Positions 8,596 to 17,551 of a DNA stretch of 64,000 nt are shown in pieces. The position numbers and the translations under genes are program-made. A model generated the notes under the pieces. That model did no database searches, had not been told where the DNA came from, and saw only the letters and a program-made list of their open reading frames with translations. The stretch covers positions 2,356,001-2,420,000 of the forward strand of contig NZ_CP134949.1 in NCBI RefSeq assembly GCF_032116555.1, read 5' to 3'. Position 1 is the first letter of the stretch. Each line of letters starts with the position of its first letter. This DNA is from Halobaculum sp. XH14. GTDB taxonomy: Archaea; Halobacteriota; Halobacteria; Halobacteriales; Haloferacaceae.

Positions 8596-9129
8596 TCAGT
8601 ACGTCGGTTCGTCCTCGGGTTCCCCGTCCCGCTGGTTCACGACCCGCGCGAAGGTGAACAGCGCGTCCGACACCCGGTTGAGGTACGCGATGGCCGCCCC
8701 GTTCACTGGTTCGTCGTTCGCCAGCGCGACCGCGCGACGCTCGGCGCGCCGGGAGACGGTCCGGGCGTGGTGCAGTTTCGCCCCCGCGTCGCTCCCCGAG
8801 GGGAGCACGAAGTTGCGGAGCGGTTCGAGCTCCTCGTCGAGTTCGTCGATCCAGTCCTCCAGCTGTTCGGTGTGTTCGGGACGGACCTGCGGGTCGTCCT
8901 CGTCTGGGTCCGGGTTGGCGAAGTCCGCCTGAACGACGTGGAGGTGGTTCTGGACCGCCCGGAGCATCTCGTCGACGTCGTCATGACCCGTCGGCCGGAC
9001 CGTGCCGATCAGCGCGTTCGCCTCGTCGACCGTGCCGTACGCCTCGATCCGGGGCGACGTCTTCGACACGCGGGACATGTCACGGAGGTCGGTCTCCCCC
9101 TCGTCGCCCCGCCCGGTGTACACCGGCAT
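8596..9129 (-). CDS. pduO: Cob(I)alamin adenosyltransferase, PduO type
   Basis: 177-residue PduO-family ATP:cob(I)alamin adenosyltransferase, which moves the adenosyl group of ATP onto reduced corrinoid to make adenosylcobalamin. Seen are the N-terminal ATP-binding loop TGRGDEGETDL, the signature EAYGTVDEANALIG (about residue 28-41), a helical core, and RTVSRRAERRAVAL, the conserved Arg/Glu helix of the trimer active site. The start MPVYTGRGDEG at 9129 replaces a long Arg-rich in-frame extension that is not protein-like. The upstream glutaredoxin gene ends 2 nt before, so the two are probably cotranscribed. Confidence 0.93.
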   Translation of the reverse strand: MPVYTGRGDEGETDLRDMSRVSKTSPRIEAYGTVDEANALIGTVRPTGHDDVDEMLRAVQNHLHVVQADFANPDPDEDDPQVRPEHTEQLEDWIDELDEELEPLRNFVLPSGSDAGAKLHHARTVSRRAERRAVALANDEPVNGAAIAYLNRVSDALFTFARVVNQRDGEPEDEPTY

Positions 9130-9131
9130 CG

Positions 9132-9371
9132 TCAGGCGAGCGTCCGATCGACGTACTCCAGGATGTTCGCGGACTCGTTCATCGTCACGCCGCGCTCGCC
9201 GTCGACGAGCACGGGGACGGCACGCTGGCCGCTCACGCGCTTGACCTCGTCGCGCTCGGAGTGCATCGCGCCCGTCCACTCGGTCTCGTACTCGACGTCC
9301 GCGTCCGAGAGCGCGTCGTGCACCTTCTCACACCACGGACAGCCGTCCAGCGCGTACAGCGTGATGGACAT
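9132..9371 (-). CDS. Glutaredoxin-like thiol-disulfide protein
   Basis: 79-residue glutaredoxin-fold protein. The redox motif CPWC follows the first strand (MSITLYALDGCPWCEKVH), and the cis-Pro region is QRAVPVLVDGER, so fold and active site are complete. It would reduce disulfides or carry thiols in the cytoplasm, with gamma-glutamylcysteine the likely thiol partner in haloarchaea (inferred). Length is normal for the family. It is the first gene of a tight pair with the cobalamin adenosyltransferase, 2 nt apart. That adenosyltransferase needs cob(I)alamin, so a redox partner is a possible but unproven link. Confidence 0.88.
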   Translation of the reverse strand: MSITLYALDGCPWCEKVHDALSDADVEYETEWTGAMHSERDEVKRVSGQRAVPVLVDGERGVTMNESANILEYVDRTLA

Positions 9372-9661
9372 GTTCCCGCCTTGGACGAGCGTGGGGAAGT
9401 AGCTTCGGACCCCGCGGGTGACACGCCCGGTCGACCGTGTCGAACGCGTCGACGAGTAAGGGTCGCGCCCGTTCCGCGTGCCAGCGGGTCGACCCGCCCT
9501 CCGGACGCGACGACCGGCCCGAATCTGGAGTTCAGCCCCGTTTCCCGGCGTGGAACGTCGTCTCGGGCTACCGTCCGCGAGAACAGTCCGACTCGCGTCA
9601 GACGGACGTCGGACGTTCCGAGACGCTTATGAGACGTGAAATGAATCGGTTCCGCGATTCG

Positions 9662-10636
9662 ATGGAACCGAGCGACGGCGTGCCGGAACGGGAGCGGGAG
9701 CGTGCCGTGGCCGACCTCGGAGCGGGGTCGCTCCCGGCCAGCGTCGAGCGGCTGGTCGGCCGCTACGACCGGATCATCCCCGAGCGCGGCCGGTACGTGT
9801 GGGACTGGCTGGCCGACACGCTCCCCACGTTCCGGCTCGGCTCGGTCGTCCCCGAGCACGAGGCCCGGGCCGACGAGGCGCGGCTGCTCGTCTCCGTGTT
9901 CGTCACGACGCTCAACGACCTCTCGGACCGGCGTGAAGACGACGACGCGTTCGAGACGGCCGCCCTGATCCCCCAGGGGGAGTTCGACGCCGCGACCGCG
10001 GCCGATCCGGCGGTCGAGCTGGCGGCCGACGCCTGGGACGCGCTCCTCGACCGGCTGGAGGGAGCACCACGGTTCGACACCCATCTGGCGACGCTGCGCC
10101 GCGATCTGGCCTGGACCGTTCGCGCCCAGCGTCACGCCGCCTGGTCGGCGCGGCGACCCGCGGAAACGACCTACGAGGAGTGTCTCCAGGAACAGGCTCC
10201 GACGATGTGTATGGACGCGCTCGCCACGGTCGATCTGATGTGTTCGCCGACGTTCGACCCGACCGAGGAGCGCGCGGTCCGCGAGGCCGTCGCGCTCGTC
10301 GAACCGCTCGGCCGCATCGGCAACTGGCTCACGACCTGGGAGCGCGAGCTCGAGGAGGGTGACCTCGCGAACGGGATCGTCGTGAAGGGCGTCGAGGACG
10401 GCGTCGTCTCCCCCGAGGCGGTCCGCCGTGCGAGCGCCGAACCGACGGTTCGTCCCGCGTTCCGCCGTCGGATACGCGAGGCCGGGGTCGAACTGGCCGT
10501 CGAGGAGGACTGGCGACGTCGGTACGAACGGGCGCTCGGCCACGAATGGGAGACGGGGACGGTCGATCTCGATTCGTTCGTCGCCGCCATGGACGACGTC
10601 CGGCGGCGCCATGACGCGAGCCGCGGGAAGAAGTAG
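9662..10636 (+). CDS. Class I terpene synthase-like protein
   Basis: 324-residue soluble, alpha-helical protein. An Asp-rich motif NDLSDRRED at residues 85-93 fits NDxxDxxxD. A second motif NWLTTWERE at 221-229 fits NxxxTxxxE, the NSE triad that binds metal in class I terpene synthases. An Arg-Tyr pair follows at 287-288. Length and the 136-residue spacing match bacterial class I terpene cyclases, which use Mg-diphosphate chemistry on prenyl diphosphates. There are no membrane segments, so it is not a UbiA protein despite the first motif. The start at 9662 (MEPSDGV) is preferred over 9629 and 9641 because codons before it lack the usual G/C third positions. Function is inferred only. Confidence 0.55.
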   Translation: MEPSDGVPERERERAVADLGAGSLPASVERLVGRYDRIIPERGRYVWDWLADTLPTFRLGSVVPEHEARADEARLLVSVFVTTLNDLSDRREDDDAFETAALIPQGEFDAATAADPAVELAADAWDALLDRLEGAPRFDTHLATLRRDLAWTVRAQRHAAWSARRPAETTYEECLQEQAPTMCMDALATVDLMCSPTFDPTEERAVREAVALVEPLGRIGNWLTTWERELEEGDLANGIVVKGVEDGVVSPEAVRRASAEPTVRPAFRRRIREAGVELAVEEDWRRRYERALGHEWETGTVDLDSFVAAMDDVRRRHDASRGKK

Positions 10637-10683
10637 GGTTCCCGTTCCCGAACGGTGAAGTGGCCGCTCTCCTTGCCCCCGCC

Positions 10684-12846
10684 ATGGACGACGGAATCGA
10701 CGTCGAGGAGCTGTACGACCTCCGGCTCCTCACCGATCTCGCACTGTCCCCCGACGGCGGGCGCGTCGCGTTCGTCGCCAGCGAGTCCGATCCCGACGAG
10801 GACGCATCCCGCACGGGTCTGTACGTCGTCCCCGCCGACGGCTCGCGCGACCCGCACCGGCTGACGCGCGCCTCCGCCGCCTCCGCGCCGACCTGGGGAC
10901 CCGACGGCGACACGCTGGGCTTTCTCGCGGCGCGCGACGAGGACCTCGACCGGACTGCCGGTCGGTCCGGGGACGCGGCCCGGAGCGACGCCGAGAACGG
11001 CGAGGACGACGAGTCCGGGGAGGACGGTGACGGCGACGAACCCGACCGGAACGGCGAAACCGACGGCGGCGGGAGCGACGAGCCGAAACCGCAGGTCTGG
11101 ACGTTCGACCTCGCGCTGGGCGGCGACGCGCGCCAGGAAACCGGCTTCGAGCACGGCGTCCGCGAGTTCGACTTCGCCCCCGACGGCGACCGCCTGGTCG
11201 TCTCGGCCCGCGACCCGACCGACGAGGAGCAGTCGTATCTCGACCGGCGGGAGGAGGACGGCCCCATCGAGGTCACCAGGCTCCAGCACAAGCGCGACGG
11301 CGCGGGGTGGCTCGACGACGTGACGACGTACCTGTTCGTGGTCGACCGCGAGTCGGGCGAGACCGATCGGCTGGACGACGCCTACGGGGCCGGTTCCAGC
11401 GAACCGCTCGCGGGACTCCAGCCTGCATGGGGACCGACCGACCGCATCGCGTTCACCCGCTCGGCCGCCCGGAACCCGGACGACGACGGCTCGATGGACG
11501 TGTTCACCATCGGGCCGGACGGCTCCGACCTCCGGCGGCTCACCGACGGCTCGCTCCGCTGTTCCGTGCCGACGTGGAGCCCCGGGGGCGACCGCCTGGC
11601 GTTCGCCGGCGGGAACCACGAGAACTGGTACGAGCCGACCGGGGTGTACGTCGCCGAGGACGAGGCGGACGACGGCGGGGCCGACGCCCGGTACGAGTCG
11701 CTCTCGGCCGGCCTCGACCGGACGCTGGCCCGAGTCGGGACGATGGCGTGGCTCGACGGGGGGACGGTGGTCGCGCCCATCGCGGACGAGGCGTGGACCA
11801 GGCTGGCGGTCATGCCGCTCGACGGCGAGCCCCGCCGGACCTACGAGCGTCAGGGTCGCGGGCGGACCATCTCGGCGTTCGACCACGCGGGCGACACCGT
11901 CGCGCTCGGGCTCACGACGCCCGACGACACCCCGCAGGTGTTCGCGCTCGACGCCGGCGAACTCCGGGACGGCGAGACGGGCGGCCCCATCCGGCGGCTC
12001 ACCTCGCTCAACGCCGCCTGGGTCGCGGACGCGCCGCTGCCCGACCACGAGGTCGTCTCCTTCGAGAACTCTGATCTGGAGGAGATCGAGGCGGTCGTCT
12101 ACTACCCGTCCGAGTTCGACCCCGAAGCGGACGGCCCGGCCCCGGCCATCGCGTCCATCCACGGCGGGCCGATGAGCTACGACGCGCCGGGGTTCCGCTT
12201 CACGACCGCCTGCTGGACCAGCAGGGGGTACGTCGTCGTCAAGCCGAACTACCGCGGGTCGACCTCCTACGGCCGCGCGTTCTCGGAGTCGCTGAAGGGG
12301 AGCCGCGGCGACCTCGAATCGGACGACGTGATCTCGGCGATGGACCACCTCGTCGCGGAGGGCGTCGCCGATCCGGACCGGCTGTTCTGTACCGGCTTCA
12401 GCTACGGCGGCATCACGACGGCCCACGTCGTCACCAGGACGGACGAGTTCGCCGCCGCCGCACCCGAGCACGGCGTCTACGACTTCTACTCCAACTTCGG
12501 CACCGACGACAACCACAACTGGCACGAGTGGGAGTTCGGGATGCCCTGGGAGAACGAGGAGACGTACCGCGACATCTCCTCGATCTCGCGGGTCGACCGG
12601 ATCGACACGCCGCTGCTCATCACGGCGGGCGAGGAGGACTGGCGCTGCCCGCCGACGCAGGCCGAACAGCTCTACGTCAGCGTCCGCAAGCGCGGCGTTG
12701 ACGCGAAACTCGTCATCTACCCGGACGAGCACCACAACATCGGCGACCCCAAGCGGGCGACCCACCGCATCGAGGAGCTGACCGAGTGGTTCGAGGCGCA
12801 CGACCCGGCACTTTCGGGCGACGACGAGGAGCAAAACGAGGACTGA
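10684..12846 (+). CDS. S9 family prolyl oligopeptidase / acylaminoacyl-peptidase
   Basis: 720-residue serine peptidase of family S9. Residues about 1-440 form a beta-propeller of PD40-type blades (LALSPDGGRVAFVAS, FDFAPDGDRLVVS, PTWSPGGDRLAFAGG), interrupted near residues 95-125 by a very acidic insert. The C-terminal alpha/beta-hydrolase has the nucleophile Ser573 in GFSYGG, Asp652 in GEEDWRCPP and His683 or His684 in YPDEHHNIG. It should cleave short peptides in the cytoplasm. No signal peptide is present. The start is ATG at 10684, with MDDGIDVEELYDL the family-like N-terminus. It begins 47 nt after the terpene synthase-like gene on the same strand. Confidence 0.93.
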   Translation: MDDGIDVEELYDLRLLTDLALSPDGGRVAFVASESDPDEDASRTGLYVVPADGSRDPHRLTRASAASAPTWGPDGDTLGFLAARDEDLDRTAGRSGDAARSDAENGEDDESGEDGDGDEPDRNGETDGGGSDEPKPQVWTFDLALGGDARQETGFEHGVREFDFAPDGDRLVVSARDPTDEEQSYLDRREEDGPIEVTRLQHKRDGAGWLDDVTTYLFVVDRESGETDRLDDAYGAGSSEPLAGLQPAWGPTDRIAFTRSAARNPDDDGSMDVFTIGPDGSDLRRLTDGSLRCSVPTWSPGGDRLAFAGGNHENWYEPTGVYVAEDEADDGGADARYESLSAGLDRTLARVGTMAWLDGGTVVAPIADEAWTRLAVMPLDGEPRRTYERQGRGRTISAFDHAGDTVALGLTTPDDTPQVFALDAGELRDGETGGPIRRLTSLNAAWVADAPLPDHEVVSFENSDLEEIEAVVYYPSEFDPEADGPAPAIASIHGGPMSYDAPGFRFTTACWTSRGYVVVKPNYRGSTSYGRAFSESLKGSRGDLESDDVISAMDHLVAEGVADPDRLFCTGFSYGGITTAHVVTRTDEFAAAAPEHGVYDFYSNFGTDDNHNWHEWEFGMPWENEETYRDISSISRVDRIDTPLLITAGEEDWRCPPTQAEQLYVSVRKRGVDAKLVIYPDEHHNIGDPKRATHRIEELTEWFEAHDPALSGDDEEQNED

Positions 12847-13292
12847 GCCGGCCGGGTTTCGGACGGGGAGGAACGCTACGTGGGAGGAAGGCGCCACGTG
12901 GCGCGCGTGACTGCGGGCCGAGGCGCGCAGCGCGGTCCGCGGGAGTCACGCGAGCGAAGCGAGGGTGACAACGGAAGTCGCAGCCGACGAGCGCAGTCGT
13001 TCGAAATCTTCGATTTTCGTGATGCCGTCGGAATCCGGCGGAATCCGACTGCTGACGGGAAACCGTTGGTTTCCCGTACTGACGAGGGGGCTTCGCTCTC
13101 TCGAACCGCGAGGAGGACCGTCTTCCCGTAGCGGAGCCAGCCGAGTGCTTTCGAGAACGGCTACACGGAGAAAGGACGTACGTCGAAGTCGATAGCCGCG
13201 GGGACTATCGAGACGGTCGTCACCGAGTCCGCTCCCCAGGTCGAAACGACCGAAGAAGCAAGTCGAACTGTAGAACCGAGTAGCCGGAATCC
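12847..13292. repeat. Non-coding stretch with a cluster of short-loop hairpins
   Basis: No gene is seen in these 446 nt. Between about 13007 and 13220 there are several adjacent inverted repeats: AAATC-TTC-GATTT (about 13008-13020), an imperfect GTCGGAATCC/GGAATCCGAC pair (13027-13049), a perfect 10-bp stem with a 3-nt loop at 13055-13077 (ACGGGAAACC/GGTTTCCCGT), a wobble-paired GAGGGGGC/GCTCTCTC stem just after it, and TCGATAG/CTATCGA further right. Upstream, GGCGCGCGTGACTGCG at 12900-12915 recurs inverted at 49635-49650. It lies between the 3' ends of two convergent genes. Confidence 0.6.
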
Positions 13293-15122
13293 TCAAACGG
13301 AGTAGTAGTACTCGCCCTCCCGCTTCTGCTCGCGATCCAGTTGCGAGTCCGGCTTGTTGATCCGCGGCCGGCCGGTCCGCTCGTCCCGCCTGAACGTGAT
13401 GTCCAGGTCCGAGAGGAAGTCGTTCATGCCCGCGCGCATCTCCTGGGGCGGGCTGGCGTGCCCGTGTTCTGCCGGCTCGCCGTCGAACACCATGAGCCGG
13501 TCGGCGATCAGGTCGACCATGTACATGTCGTGGTCGATGACCATCACCGTCGCGTCGTGGTTCTCGGCGTAGCGCCGAATGGCCGTCGTCGCCTGCACGC
13601 GCTGCTCGACGTCGAGGTGGGCCGAGGGCTCGTCCAGCAGGTAGAGGTCCGCGTCCTTCGAGAGGCAGGCCGCGACGGCGACGCGCTGGCGCTCGCCGCC
13701 CGAGAGGTCGGTGAGGTTCTGCTCCATGATCGGGTTGAGTTGCAGCGGGCGCGCGACCTCGGTGTCCCAGTAGGAGGTTCCGAACTGGTCGGTGATCGAC
13801 GAGAGGAACGCGTCCACGCGCATCGGCTGGTCGATGTCGATGTACTGGGGCTTGTAGGCGATGTCCAGCCGGACGTCGAGTTCGCCCGCGTCCGGTTCGA
13901 GCCGTCCGGCGAACAGCTTCGCCATCGTCGACTTCCCGATGCCGTTCGGGCCGACGATGCCGAGCACCTCCGACTCGTACACCGTGCCGCCCTCGACCGA
14001 GAGCGAGAACTCGCCCTCGCCGTAGGACTTCTCGAGGTCCGGGTACTCGAACAGCGGCCGGCCCGTCACCGACTCGCGGGGCGCGTGCTCCTCGAAGGTG
14101 ATGGCGTTCGGCCGGATGCGCATGTTCTCGTTGTCGAGATACCCCTTCAGGTACTCGTTGATGCCGTTGCGGACCGACTTGGGGTCGGTGACGACGCCGT
14201 AGGCTCCCGGCTCGCCGTAGGTGACGTGGAGCGTGTCCGCCAACAGGTCGAGGATGGCCAGGTCGTGCTCGACGACCATCATCGAGCGCTCGCCGTCCTC
14301 GGCCAGTTCGCGGATGAGCCGGGCGGCGATCATCCGCTGGCCGATGTCGAGGTACGGCGTGATCTCGTCGAGGAAGTAGAAGTCCACGTCGCGCGCGAGC
14401 GTGGCCGCGAGCGCGACCCGCTGTAGTTCGCCGCCCGAGATGGAGTCGATGTCCTGGTCCATCACCGGCGCGATGTTCAGCCGGTCGATGAGGTAGTCGA
14501 GTTCCCCGCGTTCGTCAGTCGCCTCCAGCAGGTCGCGGGTGTTGCCGTCGAACTGGTTGGGGATCTGGTCGACGTACTGGGGCTTGCGCGCGACCGAGAC
14601 GTCGCCCTCGATGACGTGCTCGACGTAGTTCTGGAGCTCGGTCCCGCGGTAGCGGTCCAGCACGGCGTCCCAGTCAGCCTCCTCGTCGTGGCGGCCGAGG
14701 TTCGGCGTCAGTTCCCCGGAGAGCATCTTCACGGCCGTGGACTTCCCGATGCCGTTCGGGCCGAGGATGCCCGTCACGGAGCCGGGTTCCGGCACCGGCA
14801 GGCCGTACAGTGAGAACGCGTTGTCGCCGTAGCGGTGGACCGGATCGTCCTCCAGTTCCGAGGGGAGGTTGATGATCTCGATGGCGTCGAACGGACACTT
14901 CTCGACGCAGATGCCACACGACTCGCCCAGACAGATCTCCTCGGAGATCCACACCTGGTCGGGGCCGCCGTCGTACGGCTCGTCCTCGTCGTAGTGGTCC
15001 CCGCGCGTGACGATGCAGTCCTTCCCGGTGCGGTTGGGCGGGCAGAAGTTCGCGCACTCGTAGTTGCAACGGTCGGGCTGGCACCTGTCCAGGTCGACGA
15101 CCGCGATGCTGTCGTCGGCCAT
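13293..15122 (-). CDS. Ribosome recycling ATPase ABCE1/Rli1
   Basis: 609-residue soluble ABC ATPase that splits ribosomes after termination. The N-terminal iron-sulfur region carries eight cysteines, the first group C14, C19, C23 and C27, and the second in CLGESCGICVEKCPFDAI. Two nucleotide-binding domains follow, each with Walker A GPNGIGKST (about residues 121 and 391) and signature LSGGE-type motifs (SISGGELQRVALA, LSGGERQRVAVA) with Walker B DEITPYLD and DEPSAHLD. Length is standard. The start codon lies 1 nt after the stop of the EMC6-like gene, so they form an operon. Confidence 0.97.
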   Translation of the reverse strand: MADDSIAVVDLDRCQPDRCNYECANFCPPNRTGKDCIVTRGDHYDEDEPYDGGPDQVWISEEICLGESCGICVEKCPFDAIEIINLPSELEDDPVHRYGDNAFSLYGLPVPEPGSVTGILGPNGIGKSTAVKMLSGELTPNLGRHDEEADWDAVLDRYRGTELQNYVEHVIEGDVSVARKPQYVDQIPNQFDGNTRDLLEATDERGELDYLIDRLNIAPVMDQDIDSISGGELQRVALAATLARDVDFYFLDEITPYLDIGQRMIAARLIRELAEDGERSMMVVEHDLAILDLLADTLHVTYGEPGAYGVVTDPKSVRNGINEYLKGYLDNENMRIRPNAITFEEHAPRESVTGRPLFEYPDLEKSYGEGEFSLSVEGGTVYESEVLGIVGPNGIGKSTMAKLFAGRLEPDAGELDVRLDIAYKPQYIDIDQPMRVDAFLSSITDQFGTSYWDTEVARPLQLNPIMEQNLTDLSGGERQRVAVAACLSKDADLYLLDEPSAHLDVEQRVQATTAIRRYAENHDATVMVIDHDMYMVDLIADRLMVFDGEPAEHGHASPPQEMRAGMNDFLSDLDITFRRDERTGRPRINKPDSQLDREQKREGEYYYSV

Positions 15123-15123
15123 C

Positions 15124-15444
15124 TCAGACCGATCCGGCGAGGGTGGTCGACAGCAACACGCCGTAGGAGATGAACCAGAGGGTGAACGTCATGAACCCGA
15201 CGTAGAGGTTGTCCTTGATGCCGAAATCCTCGACGGCGACGCCGAGCAGCTTCATGATCGGGTACTCGGCGAACAGGAGGCCTGCGAGGACCAGCAGCGG
15301 CTGCGTGCTCGCGGCCGTCTCCGCCGAGAGGCCGAACACCGACGCGGAGATGAACGCCGCGGCCACCCCGGTCAGACACGCGACGGTGGTGACCGCCACC
15401 CCACGCTTGTGGTCCGACAGCCCGGAGGCGGTTTCCGTACTCAT
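15124..15444 (-). CDS. EMC6-like membrane protein
   Basis: 106-residue membrane protein with three hydrophobic helices (GVAVTTVACLTGVAAAF, PLLVLAGLLFAEYPIMKLLG, LYVGFMTFTLWFISYGVLL). It resembles the archaeal EMC6-like family, related to the EMC6 subunit of the ER membrane complex and thought to assist membrane protein insertion. The cytoplasmic N-terminus MSTETASGLSDHKRG is the normal family start, so the upstream in-frame extension to 15540 is rejected. It is immediately followed by abce1 (1-nt gap), which suggests coexpression of membrane insertion and ribosome recycling functions. Confidence 0.8.
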   Translation of the reverse strand: MSTETASGLSDHKRGVAVTTVACLTGVAAAFISASVFGLSAETAASTQPLLVLAGLLFAEYPIMKLLGVAVEDFGIKDNLYVGFMTFTLWFISYGVLLSTTLAGSV

Positions 15445-15653
15445 ACCACCACCTCCGACAGCCGGCGACAAAAGGGGTTCGCTTGGCGGTCCCGCCCAGT
15501 GCGGCCGGCACCCCCCATTCTGGCCGGTCGGCCCTGGCATCCGCTGGTCGACCCCGGTACCGGCCGGTCGACCCCGACGTGGAAACCGCTCCGGGATGTT
15601 TCGATTCGTAATCCGTCAACCTTTATGACGATGGGTTGTTTCGAATCGTAACG

Positions 15654-15932
15654 ATGGCTGCTACCGAAGAGGAGAGTCTCGACGACCTGCCGCCCAGCGC
15701 CAAGCTCGTGTTCAAGGTGCTGGAGTACAACGGCTCGCTGACCCAGAAGGGGATCGTGGAGGAGTCGATGCTCTCGGCCCGGACGGTTCGCTACGCGCTC
15801 GAACGACTGGAGAACATCGGCATCGTCGAGGAGGACGTCTACTTCGCCGACGCACGACAGAACCTCTACCAGCTCGACGGCCCGCAGACGGCGGAGGCGG
15901 ACGGCGGGCAGGAAGCCTGCTGCGCCGAGTAA
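15654..15932 (+). CDS. Winged-helix MarR/TrmB-like regulator
   Basis: 92-residue protein with one winged helix-turn-helix domain. The recognition part is LTQKGIVEESMLSARTVRYALERLENIGIVEED (about residues 28-60), followed by a short wing. The C-terminus ends QEACCAE, with an adjacent Cys pair that could sense redox state or bind metal (inferred). A CTTTATG box at about 15619-15626 lies about 30 nt before the ATG at 15654, as for leaderless genes. It is divergent from the EMC6-abce1 operon, so it may act on that shared 200-nt region. No ligand domain is visible. Confidence 0.82.
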   Translation: MAATEEESLDDLPPSAKLVFKVLEYNGSLTQKGIVEESMLSARTVRYALERLENIGIVEEDVYFADARQNLYQLDGPQTAEADGGQEACCAE

Positions 15933-16126
15933 CCGGACGACGCTCTCCACCCCTCTCTCGTTCCGTCGCCCCACGGAGCCGAAGGTTCATCACCGAAGCC
16001 GGGACCAGCGGCCCCGTGCGCTGACGTCGACCGCGCGCCGCCACGCGAAACCCCGGGGCGAGCGGCGCACGGACGGCCGCCCCGGCCGTCCGCGCGTCCG
16101 CAGCGTGCCGTTCCCTCGAAAGCCGT

Positions 16127-17551
16127 TCAGAGCGCGTTCTCCACCGCGCGCGCCACCGACCGCGCCTTCTCCGCCAGGGGCTCCGGCACCTCGCCGGCCG
16201 CGACCGCCTCGTCGAGTTCGTCGTCGTCCACCCGCTCGACGCGGCCGTCCGCGTGCTTCACCACGTCGACGTGGAGGTCGACGTAGCGGACGCGCCGGGG
16301 AAACACCTCGACGGGCGTGCAGACGTTGACGTAGGTGCCCTTCCGCTCGCCGTCGGCGCTCCGGTACACCGTCGGGTACCACCAGCGGCCCTCGCGGAAC
16401 GTCGTGGACGCGACGTCGCCGGCCTCCCGCCGCGCGTCCAGCGCGTCGTACGTGCCGCCGGCGCTCATCTCGCGCGCCAGCGAGACGGTGCCGTCGGCGT
16501 CCAGGTCGGTCACCTCGCCCCGGCCGAGCGTGATGAGCCGTCCGTCCGGCTTCCCGTGGCCGATGCCGAGCGAGTCGCCCGCGGCAGGCCCGAACTGGTC
16601 GGTCACGACCGCGAAGGGGAACTCGGCGTCGTCGGTCCCGTCGCCAGCGCCGTCGTCCCCGAACGAGGAGAGCGCCTCGGCGAGGTCGACGCCGGCGCTC
16701 GCGGCCGAGGACGCCGCCTTCGTCCGGTGGTGGCCCGGCATCGTCGTCGTCACCGCGCGCCGGTGCCCGTCCAGCGCGAACCGGGACTCGCGGCCGAACC
16801 AGACCCACGACCCCGCCGTCGGCGTCGCCACTGGCCCGGGCTCCCCCTCGGGTTCCGCCAGCACCGGGTCGAGCGCCCGAGCCCGTTCGGCCGCCCGGTC
16901 GAGCGCGCCGCCGAGCGCGTCCATGTCCGCGTCGCGGGCGTCGCGCGACCACTCGACCCCCCAGCCGTCGGGCACGTCGGGGTCGAGCAGGTCGGTCACC
17001 CCGACGAGTTCGCGGGCCGACGGGTCGTCCCTGCCGGCGACCCGGGTGTCCTCCCGGCCCGGAACGAGCGTCGCCAGCCCGCCCGGCGCACGGATGCGGG
17101 TGTCGAGTTCCGGCCTGCCGTCGGTCCAGGGAGCGCTCGCCTCGACGACTTGCACCCGGAACGTGTCGTCCTCGCCGACGTACCCCTCCGCGTCGTCGAA
17201 CGGCAGGTACCCCTCGGCGTCGCCGAGGTCGAGCACCGCGCCGCCGCCGAGCGTCCCGGTCACGCGCCCGTCGAAGACGGCTCCCCGGGGGGTCGGGTCG
17301 CTCCAGGCGAGCGTGTCGATGCCGACCTCGCGGAGGAGGTCCGTCGCTTCGGCGACGGCGTCCGGGTCGCCCGCGACGCCGACGCCCTGCCTGTCGTCGG
17401 TCGTCTCGACGGCGACATCGTGGTCGGCCGCCGGGAGGTCGGCGTCGAACCGCCGGCGGATGGGCCGGGAGGCCTGGACGACCTCGTGGCCCGCCTCGAG
17501 CAGCAGGCGCGTCAGGGCGGTCGCGTAGATGCCGCGGACGCGCGCCCTCAT
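16127..17551 (-). CDS. fau-1: FAU-1-type RNA-binding ribonuclease
   Basis: 474-residue archaeal AU-1/FAU-1 protein, a relative of bacterial RNase E/G that binds AU-rich RNA and takes part in 5S rRNA processing in studied archaea. The N-terminal part (MRARVRGIYATALTRLLLEAG) is the family opening, an S1-like region lies near residues 80-130 (GAVFDGRVTGTLGGGAVLDLG), and the C-terminal DUF402 domain is clear at EGRWWYPTVYRSADGERKGT through RYVDLHVDVVKHADG. The ATG at 17551 overlaps the stop of the upstream gene as ATGA, implying translational coupling. The frame before that ATG belongs to the upstream gene's shadow and is excluded. Confidence 0.9.
   Translation of the reverse strand: MRARVRGIYATALTRLLLEAGHEVVQASRPIRRRFDADLPAADHDVAVETTDDRQGVGVAGDPDAVAEATDLLREVGIDTLAWSDPTPRGAVFDGRVTGTLGGGAVLDLGDAEGYLPFDDAEGYVGEDDTFRVQVVEASAPWTDGRPELDTRIRAPGGLATLVPGREDTRVAGRDDPSARELVGVTDLLDPDVPDGWGVEWSRDARDADMDALGGALDRAAERARALDPVLAEPEGEPGPVATPTAGSWVWFGRESRFALDGHRRAVTTTMPGHHRTKAASSAASAGVDLAEALSSFGDDGAGDGTDDAEFPFAVVTDQFGPAAGDSLGIGHGKPDGRLITLGRGEVTDLDADGTVSLAREMSAGGTYDALDARREAGDVASTTFREGRWWYPTVYRSADGERKGTYVNVCTPVEVFPRRVRYVDLHVDVVKHADGRVERVDDDELDEAVAAGEVPEPLAEKARSVARAVENAL

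Noticed and set aside
10171-12897. Very long minus-strand open frame across the S9 peptidase gene
   Set aside because: It is a by-product of high GC in the real plus-strand gene. It consists of Arg/Pro/Gly/Val runs with no family motifs.
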